This document shows, in pieces, positions 27,983 to 36,932 of a stretch of DNA of 64,000 bases. Below the pieces are notes generated by a model. That model ran no database searches and was not told the origin of the DNA. It saw only the letters and a list, made by a program, of their open reading frames with translations. Both the position numbers and the translations under genes were made by a program. How positions within the stretch are numbered: position 1 is the stretch's first letter; each line of letters opens with the position of its first letter. Origin of the DNA: Pseudomonadota bacterium (GTDB lineage Bacteria; Pseudomonadota; Alphaproteobacteria; Rhizobiales; Devosiaceae); assembly GCA_023391095.1 (NCBI GenBank), contig JAEWBN010000002.1:62001-126000 (forward strand). The letters are read 5' to 3'.

Positions 27983-29767
27983 GTGGCAACGCTCGACCCG
28001 CAATTGGAAGATCGGGCCCCGGCCAGTGGCAAGACGCCGCCGGCCGGGGAGCGTCCTTCGGCGCGCAGCCGCTGGCGGGTCGCGCTCATGCCGCTGACCA
28101 AGATGCTGGGCGCCATCCGGCGATTCATCGACTTCACGATCTTTTCGAGCCTCACCCGGCGCATCATCGTCCTCAATCTGGCGGGGCTTCTGGTGCTCGT
28201 GGTGGGCATCCTCTATCTCAACCAGTGGCGCGCCGGCCTGATCGATGCGCGCGTGCAGTCGCTGCGCGTCCAGGGCGAAATCATCGCCGCCGCCGTTGCG
28301 GCATCGGCAACTGTCGATAGCGACATCATTTCGGTCAATCCCGACCGGCTGCTCGAGTCGCAGGGCACCAACGTGTCTCCGCTCTCCTATTACGACCCGA
28401 CGCTGGAATTCCCCATCGACCCCGAGCGGGTGGCCCCGCTCTTGCGCAACCTGATCACGCCGACCCGCACCCGGGCGCGCATCTACGACCAGCAGGGCCT
28501 GCTGATCCTCGACAGCGACAATCTCTATGCGCGGGGGGAGGTGCTGCGGCAGGCGATCGACACGCGCCAGCCCAATTTCTTCCTGCTCGACTGGTGGAAC
28601 GCCATCATTTCCTGGGCGCCGGGGGACAATTACCCGACCTATCAGGAATACCAGGCCGATGAAGGGACCCGCTATCCCGAAGTGGCCTCGGCCCTGCAGG
28701 GGGCTCCGGCCGATTTCGTGCGCGTGGACGGGCAGAACCAGCTCGTTGTGTCCGTCGCTGTTCCCGTGCAACGCCTGCGCGCCATTGTCGGGGCCATCCT
28801 GCTCTCGACCGCGCCCGGCGATATCGACTCGGTGGTCGCCCAGGAGCGCTGGAGTATCCTGCGCATCGCCCTGATCGCGGCGGGCGTCCAGATCGTCCTC
28901 TCGCTCCTTCTCGCCGGGACCATTGCCGGCCCCATGCGGCGCCTCTCCGCTGCTGCCGAGCGGGTGCAGACAGCCGGCGATGCGCGAGCGGAAATCCCCG
29001 ATTTCACCGACCGGCCCGACGAAATCGGCCATCTCTCCGGCGCGCTGCGACGCATGACCGACGCGCTCTACAACCGCATCGAAGCCATCGAACGGTTTGC
29101 GGCCGACGTTGCCCACGAGCTCAAGAACCCGCTGACCTCGCTCCGTTCGGCCGTGGAGACGCTGCCGCTGGCCAAGAAGCCCGAGGACCGCGAACGGCTC
29201 ACCAATATCATCCAGCATGACGTCAGACGCCTCGACCGGCTGATCACCGACATTTCCAGCGCCAGCCGCCTCGATGCCGAGCTGGCCCGCGAAAGCGCCG
29301 AGCGGGTCGATCTCGAAAAGCTGACCGAGGCCATGGTGGCCATCCAGCGCGACGTGGCGGCGGGCCGGGATGTCCATGTGGTAATGGGCAAGCGCACCGG
29401 TCGGGGCAATGCCATGGTCAACGGACACGAGAGCCGACTGGCGCAGGTTCTGGCCAATCTGATCGACAATGCCGTGTCCTTTTCGCCACCGGGTGGGACG
29501 GTGACGGTGTCGGTGGCCACCGAGGCCGACACCATTTCGGTGACGGTGCTCGACGAGGGCCCTGGCATCACCGGCGATGTCAGCCGCATCTTCCAGCGAT
29601 TCTACACCGACCGGCCGGAAACCGAGAGTTTCGGCAACCATTCCGGCCTCGGGCTTTCGATCTCCAAGCAGATCGTGGACGCCCACAAGGGCACGATCCG
29701 GGCGCATAATCGCACGGACCGGTCGGGTGCGGTTTTTACAATTGTGCTGCCCCTTCTGCGCAAATAA
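27983..29767 (+). CDS. chvG: Sensor histidine kinase ChvG
   Basis: A 594-residue membrane kinase, partner of ChvI. Basic cytoplasmic residues come first, then a membrane helix at about 56-75, a periplasmic sensor region of about 200 residues, a second helix near 290-313 and a HAMP segment. The HisKA domain has FAADVAHELKNPLTSLRS with His378, and the ATPase domain has NLIDNAVSFSPPGG, DEGPGI and GLGLSISKQI. GTG at 27983 has AAGG 7 bases upstream. In relatives the periplasmic protein ExoR represses ChvG. Confidence 0.95.
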   Translation: MATLDPQLEDRAPASGKTPPAGERPSARSRWRVALMPLTKMLGAIRRFIDFTIFSSLTRRIIVLNLAGLLVLVVGILYLNQWRAGLIDARVQSLRVQGEIIAAAVAASATVDSDIISVNPDRLLESQGTNVSPLSYYDPTLEFPIDPERVAPLLRNLITPTRTRARIYDQQGLLILDSDNLYARGEVLRQAIDTRQPNFFLLDWWNAIISWAPGDNYPTYQEYQADEGTRYPEVASALQGAPADFVRVDGQNQLVVSVAVPVQRLRAIVGAILLSTAPGDIDSVVAQERWSILRIALIAAGVQIVLSLLLAGTIAGPMRRLSAAAERVQTAGDARAEIPDFTDRPDEIGHLSGALRRMTDALYNRIEAIERFAADVAHELKNPLTSLRSAVETLPLAKKPEDRERLTNIIQHDVRRLDRLITDISSASRLDAELARESAERVDLEKLTEAMVAIQRDVAAGRDVHVVMGKRTGRGNAMVNGHESRLAQVLANLIDNAVSFSPPGGTVTVSVATEADTISVTVLDEGPGITGDVSRIFQRFYTDRPETESFGNHSGLGLSISKQIVDAHKGTIRAHNRTDRSGAVFTIVLPLLRK

Positions 29768-29776
29768 ACTGCCGTC

Positions 29777-30238
29777 ATGAGCAAACCAGTCAATGTGCAT
29801 GGGACCGGTCTGGTCCTTGGGGGCGTGGGCGTGTTGCTGAGGGGGCCATCGGGAGCCGGCAAGTCCGTGCTGTCGCTGGCGCTTCTGGACCGCTGGCAGA
29901 TGCAGGGACAGTCGGCCTTTCTCGTGGCCGACGACCGGGTGGACATCGCCACCCATCGCGAGGGGCTGACCATGCTGGCGCCACCACAACTGGCCGGACT
30001 GATCGAATTGCGCGGCCGTGGCATTGTCAGCCGGCCCCATCAGCAAGAGGCGCGGCTGCACCTGGTGATCGACCTTGTGCCCGAACTGGTGCGCATGGTG
30101 GAGGAAGATGACCTCGTCACCGAAATTTCCGGGCATGTGCTGCCGCGGGCGCCCGTGCCTTTTGCCGGCGTGGTCAGCCTTGGGCATCAGGAGCTCCTGG
30201 TTGCCGAGGCCGTGCGCCACTGCGCCGGGCCGGCCTGA
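29777..30238 (+). CDS. hprK: HPr kinase/phosphorylase, short alphaproteobacterial form
   Basis: A 153-residue P-loop enzyme with Walker A GPSGAGKS at residues 23-30, ADDRVDI and the signature IELRGRGIVSRP. It lacks the N-terminal domain of the Gram-positive enzyme, as is usual in alphaproteobacteria. It phosphorylates HPr on serine, tying carbon and energy status to regulation. It follows chvG by 9 bases and precedes the EIIA and HPr genes. Confidence 0.93.
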   Translation: MSKPVNVHGTGLVLGGVGVLLRGPSGAGKSVLSLALLDRWQMQGQSAFLVADDRVDIATHREGLTMLAPPQLAGLIELRGRGIVSRPHQQEARLHLVIDLVPELVRMVEEDDLVTEISGHVLPRAPVPFAGVVSLGHQELLVAEAVRHCAGPA

Positions 30239-30379
30239 CGTGACAAAATATCCCTTGCAAGCGCCGGGCATGACGACAAGACTGTCGCCAGCCTCTGCGT
30301 CGGCACCCGGCGTCGCAGGGTGCTGGGGGATTTATGGCGACAGCCGCGGGGAGTGGCTGTTGCAGTCTGGGGAAATCGC

Positions 30380-30781
30380 ATGATTGGACTGGTTCTGGTG
30401 ACCCACGGCGCGCTGGCCAACGAATTCAGGCTGGCGATGGAGCATGTGGTCGGACCACAGGAAAACATCGAAACCGTCGCCATCGGTCCCGAGGATAATG
30501 CCGAGAGCCGGCGCGACGACATCCTCAAGGCCATTGACCGCGTCGATGGCGGCGATGGCGTGATCATCCTCACCGACATGTTCGGCGGCACGCCCTCCAA
30601 CCTCGCCATTTCGGTGATGCAGAACCGCAAGGTCGAGGTCATTGCCGGGGTCAACCTGCCCATGCTGGTCAAGCTGGGCCGGATCCGGAGCGAACTCAGC
30701 ATCGAACAGGCTGTGTCCATGGCCCAGGAAGCGGGCAAGAAATACATCACCGTTGCCAATGCCGTTCTGGGTGGTGCCTGA
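30380..30781 (+). CDS. PTS EIIA component, mannose type
   Basis: A 133-residue phosphotransferase protein. MIGLVLVTHGALA places the phosphorylated residue at His9, and LTDMFGGTPSNLA is the EIIA-Man signature. No EIIB, EIIC or EIID gene is near, so it acts in a regulatory rather than sugar-transporting PTS, taking phosphate from HPr. ATG at 30380 has GGGGAAA just upstream. The 141-base gap after hprK is GC-rich and contains several inverted segments but no evident gene. HPr starts 3 bases after its stop. Confidence 0.93.
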   Translation: MIGLVLVTHGALANEFRLAMEHVVGPQENIETVAIGPEDNAESRRDDILKAIDRVDGGDGVIILTDMFGGTPSNLAISVMQNRKVEVIAGVNLPMLVKLGRIRSELSIEQAVSMAQEAGKKYITVANAVLGGA

Positions 30782-30784
30782 TCC

Positions 30785-31084
30785 ATGGATGCCAGCAGGG
30801 CCCTTGCCCAGCGCCTGACTATTCTCAACCGCAAGGGCCTGCATGCGCGGGCTTCGGCGCGTTTCGTGCGCACCGCCGAATGCTTTGACGCCAGCATCAC
30901 CGTGGCCAAGGACGGCACGACCGTATCGGGCAACTCCATCATGGGCCTGATGATGCTGGGGGCAGGGCCCGGCTCGACCATTCTTGTCCAGGTCACCGGC
31001 AAGCAGGCCCGCGAGGCGCTGGAAGCCATCGAGGAACTGGTCCGCAACGGCTTCGACGAGGATGTCGACGGCGCAGAAGCGTAG
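30785..31084 (+). CDS. ptsH: PTS phosphocarrier HPr (nitrogen-type)
   Basis: A 99-residue HPr. NRKGLHARASA contains the EI-phosphorylated His20, and SGNSIMGLMML carries Ser51, the target of HprK. An acidic C-terminal tail (NGFDEDVDGAEA) extends beyond the usual end. Together with HprK and EIIA-Man it makes the regulatory PTS common in Rhizobiales. EI-Ntr is not in the window. Confidence 0.94.
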   Translation: MDASRALAQRLTILNRKGLHARASARFVRTAECFDASITVAKDGTTVSGNSIMGLMMLGAGPGSTILVQVTGKQAREALEAIEELVRNGFDEDVDGAEA

Positions 31085-31167
31085 GCGCTGCTGCTCCATG
31101 CAACCCATGACTTTTTCCTGCCTTTTCCCTGCGCCATAGTGGTGGCGCTCGAATGGGGAGGCGTAAT

Positions 31168-31677
31168 GTGTTGAGGCGGTTTGTGGCAGGCATTGGCGGC
31201 ATCGGCCTTGCGGCCATGCTGAGCCAGTTTCCCGAATATGCCCAGCAATATACCCAGCGCCTGGGCGGGGCGGTGGATGAACTGCGGGTCATTGCCGAGG
31301 ATTTCGACCGCGCTGCCGATGCCAGCGGTCTCGACCGGCAGACCGCGCTGGCGCGCTACAATGCCTCGGCCGACACGTTTCTCGCCGACCGCGGCCAGAG
31401 CATGGAGCGCACCTTCGTGCGCTACGAGACATTGAGCCAGGCCCTCGCCCGCATCGAAGGGGCGGGGCCGCTCGAACGGCTCCAGTCGCTGCCTGCCTAT
31501 CTCGACACCGATATCGGCCGGCGGACGCTCGAAAACTACCGGCCCGCCATTCCCGTGACGGTGGAGGGCGTGCTCTATGCCGGAGCCGGGTTTATCCTGG
31601 GCTATCTGGTTCTGTCCGGCCTCGTGCGGTTCTGCGCCCTGCCGTTCCGGCGCCGCCAGCGCATCTACCGGACATAA
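31168..31677 (+). CDS. DUF2937 membrane protein
   Basis: A 169-residue protein of unknown function. It has an N-terminal hydrophobic segment (FVAGIGGIGLAAMLSQFPEY), a helical middle with QQYTQRLGGAVDEL, the DUF2937 mark, and a C-terminal membrane helix (VLYAGAGFILGYLVLSGLVRF) followed by basic residues. GTG at 31168 is favoured because GGGGAGG lies 6 bases upstream; an ATG at 31153 precedes that site. It lies between HPr and ahcY. Confidence 0.8.
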   Translation: MLRRFVAGIGGIGLAAMLSQFPEYAQQYTQRLGGAVDELRVIAEDFDRAADASGLDRQTALARYNASADTFLADRGQSMERTFVRYETLSQALARIEGAGPLERLQSLPAYLDTDIGRRTLENYRPAIPVTVEGVLYAGAGFILGYLVLSGLVRFCALPFRRRQRIYRT

Positions 31678-31759
31678 ACTTATCTTTATATCCAACGTTG
31701 ATCGGCTGGCCGCCCTCCCGTATAGGGTTAAGCAAACAGCCCTTACCTGGAGCCGCCCC

Positions 31760-33163
31760 ATGAGCAGCCGCACCACCGACTATGCGGTCAAGGACATTTC
31801 GCTTGCCGATTTCGGTCGCAAGGAAATCACCATCGCCGAAATCGAAATGCCGGGCCTGATGGCCATCCGCGCCGAATATGCAGCATCCCAGCCCCTCAAG
31901 GGCGCCCGCATTGCCGGCTCGCTGCATATGACGGTGCAGACCGCGGTGCTGATCGAGACGCTGGTGGCGCTGGGCGCCGATGTGCGCTGGGTGAGCTGCA
32001 ATATTTTCTCGACCCAGGACCATGCCGCTGCCGCCATCGCCGCGGCCGGTATCCCGGTCTTTGCCCACAAGGGCGAGACGCTGGAAGAATACTGGGAATT
32101 CACCGACCGGATGATGGAATGGGGCGATGGCGGCACGCCCAACCTCATTCTCGACGATGGCGGTGACGCGACCATGCTGGTGCTGAACGGCGCCAAGGCC
32201 GAGGTCGATCCGTCCTTTCTCGACAAGCCGGGCAATGAAGAAGAGGAAATCTTCTTTGCGACCATCAAGCGCCGGCTCGCCAGGAACCCCAATTTCTATT
32301 CGACCATCCGCGCCAATATCCAGGGCGTGTCGGAAGAGACCACGACGGGCGTGATGCGCCTCTATCAGTTGCACGCCAAGGGCGAGCTGCCGTTCCCTGC
32401 CATCAACGTCAATGACAGTGTCACCAAGTCCAAGTTCGACAACAAGTACGGCACCCGCGAAAGTCTCGTCGACGCCATCCGCCGCGGCACCGACGTCATG
32501 CTGGCGGGCAAGGTCGCCATCGTTTGCGGCTATGGCGATGTGGGCAAGGGCTCGGCGGAGTCCCTGCGCGGTGCCGGTGCCCGCGTGCTGGTGACCGAGG
32601 TCGACCCGATCTGCGCCCTGCAGGCTGCCATGGAAGGCTACGAGGTCGTGACGCTGGAAGACGCTGCGCACCGCGCCGACATCGTGGTGACCGCCACCGG
32701 CAACCGCGACGTGCTGACCATCGATGACATGCGCAAGCTCAAGGACATGGCCATCGTCTGCAATATCGGTCACTTCGACAACGAGATCGATGTGCTGGGC
32801 CTGCGCAACTTCAAGTGGACCAATATCAAGCCGCAGGTCGACATGATCGAAAAGCCCGATGGCAACCGGCTGATCCTGCTGTCCGAAGGGCGCCTCGTGA
32901 ACCTGGGCAATGCCACCGGTCACCCCAGCTTTGTGATGTCGGCTTCCTTCTCGAACCAGACGCTGGCGCAGATCGAGCTCTGGACCAACGGCAAGAACCT
33001 TGAGAACAAGGTCTATGTCCTGCCCAAGCGCCTGGACGAGAAGGTCGCCGAGCTGCACCTGGCCAAGCTGGGCGCCAAGCTGACCAAGCTCACCAAGACC
33101 CAGGCCGACTATATCGGCGTCAGCGAGAACGGTCCTTTCAAGTCGGGCGAATACCGCTACTGA
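31760..33163 (+). CDS. ahcY: Adenosylhomocysteinase
   Basis: A 467-residue cytosolic enzyme that splits S-adenosylhomocysteine into adenosine and homocysteine, keeping the methylation cycle running. Conserved parts include the GSLHMTVQTAVLIETL region, WVSCNIFSTQDHAAAAI, the NAD-binding GYGDVGKGSA and a C-terminal KSGEYRY. The approximately 40-residue insertion typical of the bacterial/plant form is present. ATG at 31760 matches the family N-terminus. A strong terminator ends the gene. No SAH riboswitch was recognised in the 82-base leader. Confidence 0.96.
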   Translation: MSSRTTDYAVKDISLADFGRKEITIAEIEMPGLMAIRAEYAASQPLKGARIAGSLHMTVQTAVLIETLVALGADVRWVSCNIFSTQDHAAAAIAAAGIPVFAHKGETLEEYWEFTDRMMEWGDGGTPNLILDDGGDATMLVLNGAKAEVDPSFLDKPGNEEEEIFFATIKRRLARNPNFYSTIRANIQGVSEETTTGVMRLYQLHAKGELPFPAINVNDSVTKSKFDNKYGTRESLVDAIRRGTDVMLAGKVAIVCGYGDVGKGSAESLRGAGARVLVTEVDPICALQAAMEGYEVVTLEDAAHRADIVVTATGNRDVLTIDDMRKLKDMAIVCNIGHFDNEIDVLGLRNFKWTNIKPQVDMIEKPDGNRLILLSEGRLVNLGNATGHPSFVMSASFSNQTLAQIELWTNGKNLENKVYVLPKRLDEKVAELHLAKLGAKLTKLTKTQADYIGVSENGPFKSGEYRY

Positions 33164-33181
33164 TCCCACCGATATCGGTGC

Positions 33182-33208
33182 AAAAGGCCGGCCCTGTGCC
33201 GGCCTTTT
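33182..33208 (+). terminator. Rho-independent terminator of ahcY
   Basis: An 11-bp perfect stem AAAAGGCCGGC/GCCGGCCTTTT with loop CCTGT lies 18 bases after the ahcY stop. Its A and T ends allow action in both directions. Confidence 0.92.
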
Positions 33209-33472
33209 ACCTTTTGTTAGGGTTTCTGTTTCGTTCCCGGTCAAGTGGTTTTGGAGGCATTTGCCCGCAACGCACAGCCATGAAGACTCTTTTGCCCGAT
33301 TCCGGTGGCCGCTAAGGTCAGGGTGATTCGGTTGGCAGGGGGACACGCCAGCTGAACGGGGGCACCCGGGGATCGCTTTGGCGACCCTGCGTTGGGCGTC
33401 TTTCTTGAGTGCAGGGCGTACCGGTCTTCCGACCGGCTTGGCAGCGCAATTTGAGCAACAGAGGGCTGGTAT
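33209..33472. other. Leader region of divL
   Basis: No gene is seen. A hairpin with CCGGTC/GACCGG arms and loop TTCC lies near 33421-33436, and a GC-rich stretch with repeated GGGG words precedes it. It presumably holds the divL promoter. No TTAA-N7-TTAA box was found here. Confidence 0.4.
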
Positions 33473-35932
33473 ATGGCGCCGGATCGCTTCCGGAAGCATT
33501 GGGGATTCGCAGGCCTTGCGGCCGCACCCATAACTCTGATCACGGCTGTTCCCGCCTTGGCACAGGGTATCGTTCCAGCGAGCCTGGGCGGCGTCGCGCC
33601 GCTGGCAGTGGCCGTTGGCGCTGGCGGCTTCGCGCTTCTGTCCATGGTCTTTATCCGCACGCTGCTCAAGGATACCAAGCAGGTGCGCCGCCGCGCCGCA
33701 GAACAGGTTTCGAGCCTGCGCGCCATGGTGGACGAATACGAAAACCTCATTGCCGGCAGCCGTGAACTGACGGTGCTCTGGACCAGCCAGAACCAGGGAC
33801 AGCCGCGCATTCTGGGCCAGGCCGCCTCGGTGCTGCCGCAGGGGCGCCAGCCGCAAAGCGTGCTCAATTTCCACTCCTGGCTGGGCGCGGGCGATGCCGT
33901 GCGGCTGGCCGGATGCGTCGAAAGCCTGCGCATGCACGGCCAGTCCTTTGCCGCCAGCCTGACCACGCTGGACGGCCGGCTGGTGCGCGCCACCGGCTGG
34001 GTCATGGGCGATGGCGCCGCCATGCGCCTCCGCCCCGCCTTCCGCCAGCCAGCCGAAGGGCTCGACGCCCTTGCCGCCGAAACCGACCCGCTCGAAGCCG
34101 CGCGCCTGCTTTTGGCGCAACTGCCCTATCCCGCCTTTCTGCGCGACGTGACCGACCAACTGGTCTATGCAAACCCGGCCTACCAGACGCTGACCGCGGC
34201 CCTCGGCAAGCCCGGAACCGCCGATGAGCCGACCGAACTGTTCGACCCCGCCGGGCTCGATACGCACCTGTCGGCTTGCCGCAAGAGCGCCGAACCGGTG
34301 CGGGTGACCCTCGATTATGCGGCGCGCGGCAAATACCAGCTCGTCGACCTCCCGCTGGCCGCCGGCCGGGCGGGCTATCTGTTGCCGCTGACCGACGCAG
34401 TGCCGCTGCCGGTTGCCGGGAATGCTCTTTCCCATATCGGCGGCGTCATCGACGCGCTGGCCACCCCTATCGCCATTTTCAACGCCCGGCGCGAACTCAG
34501 CCAGTACAACGCCGCCTATGCGCGGCTTTGGAACCTTGACCCCAAATTCCTCACGCCCGGGCTCGACGAGCGCGCCATTCTCGACAAGCTGCGCACCCAG
34601 GGGCAATTGCCCAACCAGGTCGACTACCACACCTGGCGCGCCAAGCATCTGGAGAGCTACACCCGCAAGGCGCCGTTCGAGGCCGATCCCTGGCACCTGC
34701 CCGATGGCCGCACCATCAAGGTCATTTCCGCGCCCGCCGGCCCCGATGGCGGGGTGATCTATGTCTTTGAAGACCTGACCGAGCGGCTGGAGCTCGAAAG
34801 CACCAACAAGGCCTTCACCAATGTCATGCGCGAAAGCATCAACGCGCTGTCCGAGGCCGTGGCGGTGTTCGGCACCAATGGCCGGCTGACGCTGGCCAAT
34901 CCGCGCCTTTCTGCGCTCTGGCTTCTGCCCACCAATACGCTGGGCGCCAACCCGCATATCGACCAGATCGCCGAGGCCTCCGGCCGCGCCATTCCCGAGG
35001 ACGGCGCCACCATCTGGCGCGATCTCAAGCGCAGCATCATCGACCTCAACCCGACGCGCACCGACCAGACCGGCCGCATCAACCGCTCGGACGGGCGCCT
35101 GATCGACTATGCCATCACCCGCCTGCCCGACGGGCAGACCATGATGACCTTCCTCGATGTCACCGAAAGCGCCGGCTATTCCAAGGTGCTCAAGGAGCGC
35201 AACGATGCGTTGGTTGCCGCCGACCGGCTCAAGGACGCCTTTGTTGAAAACGTCTCCTATGAACTGCGCTCGCCGCTGACCAATATCATCGGCTTTGCCG
35301 ATCTCTTGGCCACGATGGATAACGGGCTCGATCCGCGCCAGAAGGAATATCTCGACTATATCCGCGCCAGCTCGGTGACGCTGGGCGTGCTGATCGACAA
35401 TATTCTCGATCTCGCTTCCGTCGATGCCGGCATTGCCGAATTAAATCCCGAGCCGCTCGACGTGCCCGCGCTGATCGACAAGGCCCGCGCCGGCATTACC
35501 GCCACCTTCCCCGAAGTGTCCGGTGAAGCCCCGCACCTGGTCGTCGATATCGAGCCGGACCTGCCGCGCTTTACCGCCGACGGCACCCGCATCGTGCAGG
35601 TGCTCTATAATCTCCTCTCCAATGCGGCGCGCTTCTCGCCGCCGGGCGGGGAAATCCGCCTCTCGGTCAGCCATCGCGGCGATCGCATGCTGTTTGTCAT
35701 CGAGGATGAAGGCCCCGGCCTCACCGACGAGATGAAGTCTGCCATCCTCACCCGTCTCGACGGCCCGCAGGCCGGTGGCCGCCAGCGCGGCGCAGGGCTG
35801 GCGCTGTCCATCGTGCGTACCTTCGTCAATCTCCACGGCGGCACGATTTCGGCGGAGCGGCGAGAGCCCAAGGGCAGCCGCATCATCGTCAACCTGCCGC
35901 TCGACAGCGCGCTGGCCGGGGTGGCGGAATAG
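33473..35932 (+). CDS. divL: DivL-type PAS sensor pseudo-histidine kinase with Tyr at the phosphosite
   Basis: An 819-residue protein with a signal-like helix (residues 9-31), a membrane helix (about 39-64), several PAS-like domains (about 80-580) and a C-terminal HisKA/HATPase pair. The H-box reads FVENVSYELRSPLTNI: the phospho-acceptor His is replaced by Tyr596, the mark of DivL, which in Caulobacter controls CckA and hence CtrA. The ATPase N-box (LYNLLSNAARFSPPGG), DEGPGL and GAGLALSIV are kept. It sits before tsaE, as in other alphaproteobacteria. GAGGG lies 9 bases upstream of the ATG. Confidence 0.88.
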   Translation: MAPDRFRKHWGFAGLAAAPITLITAVPALAQGIVPASLGGVAPLAVAVGAGGFALLSMVFIRTLLKDTKQVRRRAAEQVSSLRAMVDEYENLIAGSRELTVLWTSQNQGQPRILGQAASVLPQGRQPQSVLNFHSWLGAGDAVRLAGCVESLRMHGQSFAASLTTLDGRLVRATGWVMGDGAAMRLRPAFRQPAEGLDALAAETDPLEAARLLLAQLPYPAFLRDVTDQLVYANPAYQTLTAALGKPGTADEPTELFDPAGLDTHLSACRKSAEPVRVTLDYAARGKYQLVDLPLAAGRAGYLLPLTDAVPLPVAGNALSHIGGVIDALATPIAIFNARRELSQYNAAYARLWNLDPKFLTPGLDERAILDKLRTQGQLPNQVDYHTWRAKHLESYTRKAPFEADPWHLPDGRTIKVISAPAGPDGGVIYVFEDLTERLELESTNKAFTNVMRESINALSEAVAVFGTNGRLTLANPRLSALWLLPTNTLGANPHIDQIAEASGRAIPEDGATIWRDLKRSIIDLNPTRTDQTGRINRSDGRLIDYAITRLPDGQTMMTFLDVTESAGYSKVLKERNDALVAADRLKDAFVENVSYELRSPLTNIIGFADLLATMDNGLDPRQKEYLDYIRASSVTLGVLIDNILDLASVDAGIAELNPEPLDVPALIDKARAGITATFPEVSGEAPHLVVDIEPDLPRFTADGTRIVQVLYNLLSNAARFSPPGGEIRLSVSHRGDRMLFVIEDEGPGLTDEMKSAILTRLDGPQAGGRQRGAGLALSIVRTFVNLHGGTISAERREPKGSRIIVNLPLDSALAGVAE

Positions 35933-35995
35933 GCCGGCTTGACGCACGGCCCTTCCTGACGCATTCCGGGTGCAGGTGGCCCCACCCCACCCTCA

Positions 35996-36020
35996 ATCCC
36001 TTCCCCTCAAGGGGAGGGAG
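35996..36020. repeat. Short GC-rich palindrome upstream of tsaE
   Basis: TTCCCCT and AGGGGAGG arms with almost no loop, preceded by CCCACCCTC words, resemble a partial copy of the palindromic repeats found at 36.8-37.7 kb. It lies just before the tsaE ribosome-binding AGGAG. Confidence 0.45.
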
Positions 36021-36038
36021 GCGTAGGAGCCGAGCATT

Positions 36039-36464
36039 TTGCAGACGCAAACCTTCCTCCCCGACGATGACGCGACGGCCCGTTTTGGCGGCGAGCTTGC
36101 CGCCGGTTTGCGGGCCGGGGATATTGTCAGCCTCGAGGGCGATCTGGGCGCAGGCAAGACGGCGCTGGCGCGGGCGGTGATCCGGGCGCTGGCCGCCGAT
36201 CCGGCGCTCGACGTGCCCTCGCCGACCTTTGCCATCATCCAGCCCTACGAAACCGGTGCCGGTCCGGTGCTGCACGCGGATCTCTACCGGCTGGCCGATG
36301 CGGCGGAGGCCGATGAACTGGGCCTGCTCGACGATCCCGATGCCATCGTTCTGGTCGAATGGGCCGAGCGCGCGCCCGACGTGGTGCGGGCAGCCACTGT
36401 TGTCGTGACGCTGGCCATTCCGGCCGGTGGCGTCGGCCGCACCGTGAGCGTTACGCGCCGCTGA
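36039..36464 (+). CDS. tsaE: tRNA threonylcarbamoyladenosine biosynthesis ATPase TsaE
   Basis: A 141-residue P-loop ATPase of the t6A tRNA modification complex (with TsaB and TsaD). Walker A is GDLGAGKT at residues 34-41; VPSPTFAIIQPYE and the metal-site HADLYRL, then VLVEWAER, are family hallmarks. It starts with TTG at 36039, with AGGAG upstream. In many Rhizobiales tsaE is followed by amgK- and murU-type genes; here a repeat-rich patch follows instead. Confidence 0.93.
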   Translation: MQTQTFLPDDDATARFGGELAAGLRAGDIVSLEGDLGAGKTALARAVIRALAADPALDVPSPTFAIIQPYETGAGPVLHADLYRLADAAEADELGLLDDPDAIVLVEWAERAPDVVRAATVVVTLAIPAGGVGRTVSVTRR

Positions 36465-36487
36465 ACGAAGCGGACATGCAAAGGCGG

Positions 36488-36505
36488 CCGCAAGCGCGCT
36501 TGCGG
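36488..36505. repeat. Perfect 18-bp palindrome after tsaE
   Basis: CCGCAAGCG followed by its exact complement, 23 bases after the tsaE stop. There is no T tract. It may be a terminator-like hairpin or part of the repeat patch. Confidence 0.5.
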
Positions 36506-36520
36506 TTGGGTGGAGGCGGT

Positions 36521-36579
36521 GTCCCGGGACGGATTTGACCCTTGGGAAATTTGAAAATGGGACAAACCCGTCCCGGAAC
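36521..36579. repeat. Imperfect inverted repeat, 16-bp arms
   Basis: Arms at 36521-36536 and 36564-36579 match at 14 of 16 positions around GTCCCGGGACGG-type sequence, with a 27-base AT-richer loop. The shape is that of a REP-type extragenic palindrome. No other copy was seen in the window. Confidence 0.5.
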
Positions 36580-36777
36580 GCCGGATTTTTCGAACGCTGC
36601 GCGCGGCCCTTGATCGCTCGTCGCAGGCGGCCGCAGTCGAACGTCGATCTGGAGCGACCCAGCCTCGTCCGGCTCCCCCCACTCCTGGTCGCTGCAGGCC
36701 GCCCGTCGCGGAGAGATGGGGCGAGTATGGGAGAGGTTTTGGGGGGAGAGGATAAGGTTTTGGCGCTGGGGCGAGAT

Positions 36778-36890
36778 ACCCCCACCTAGCCTCCCCCTGA
36801 TAGGGGGAGGGACCTATCGAATTTGCTCAGGCCTTTCCGATGAACACCCCTTCTCCTCCCCCTGTTTCAGGGGGAGGCCGGGTGGGGGTG
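36778..36890. repeat. Palindromic repeat, family A, copy 1
   Basis: A 113-base element. The left end is ACCCCCACCTAGCCTCCCCC and the right end is its near complement, ending GGCCGGGTGGGGGTG. Inside, each half forms its own hairpin (CCTCCCCCTGATAGGGGGAGG on the left is one such unit, interrupted in the middle by TGAT). Copies 2 and 3 share this layout. Confidence 0.85.
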
Positions 36891-36932
36891 CTCTTCGCTC
36901 TTCCAAATGCTACCGTTGCACCAGGAGGACCC

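Noticed and set aside
27953..30271. A 772-codon minus-strand frame opposite chvG and hprK
   Set aside because: Same reason: both plus-strand genes have intact catalytic motifs and conserved order.
31678..31759. SAH riboswitch upstream of ahcY
   Set aside because: The leader is only 82 bases and no matching conserved core could be recognised.
31592..34957. A 1121-codon open frame on the minus strand opposite ahcY and divL
   Set aside because: It is the antisense shadow of well-supported genes on the plus strand, has His/Gly/Asp-rich composition typical of such frames in GC-rich DNA, and shows no domain.
36284..36682. Minus-strand frame over the 3' end of tsaE and the repeats
   Set aside because: Arg/Ser-rich product with no domain, overlapping a certain gene and palindromic repeats.
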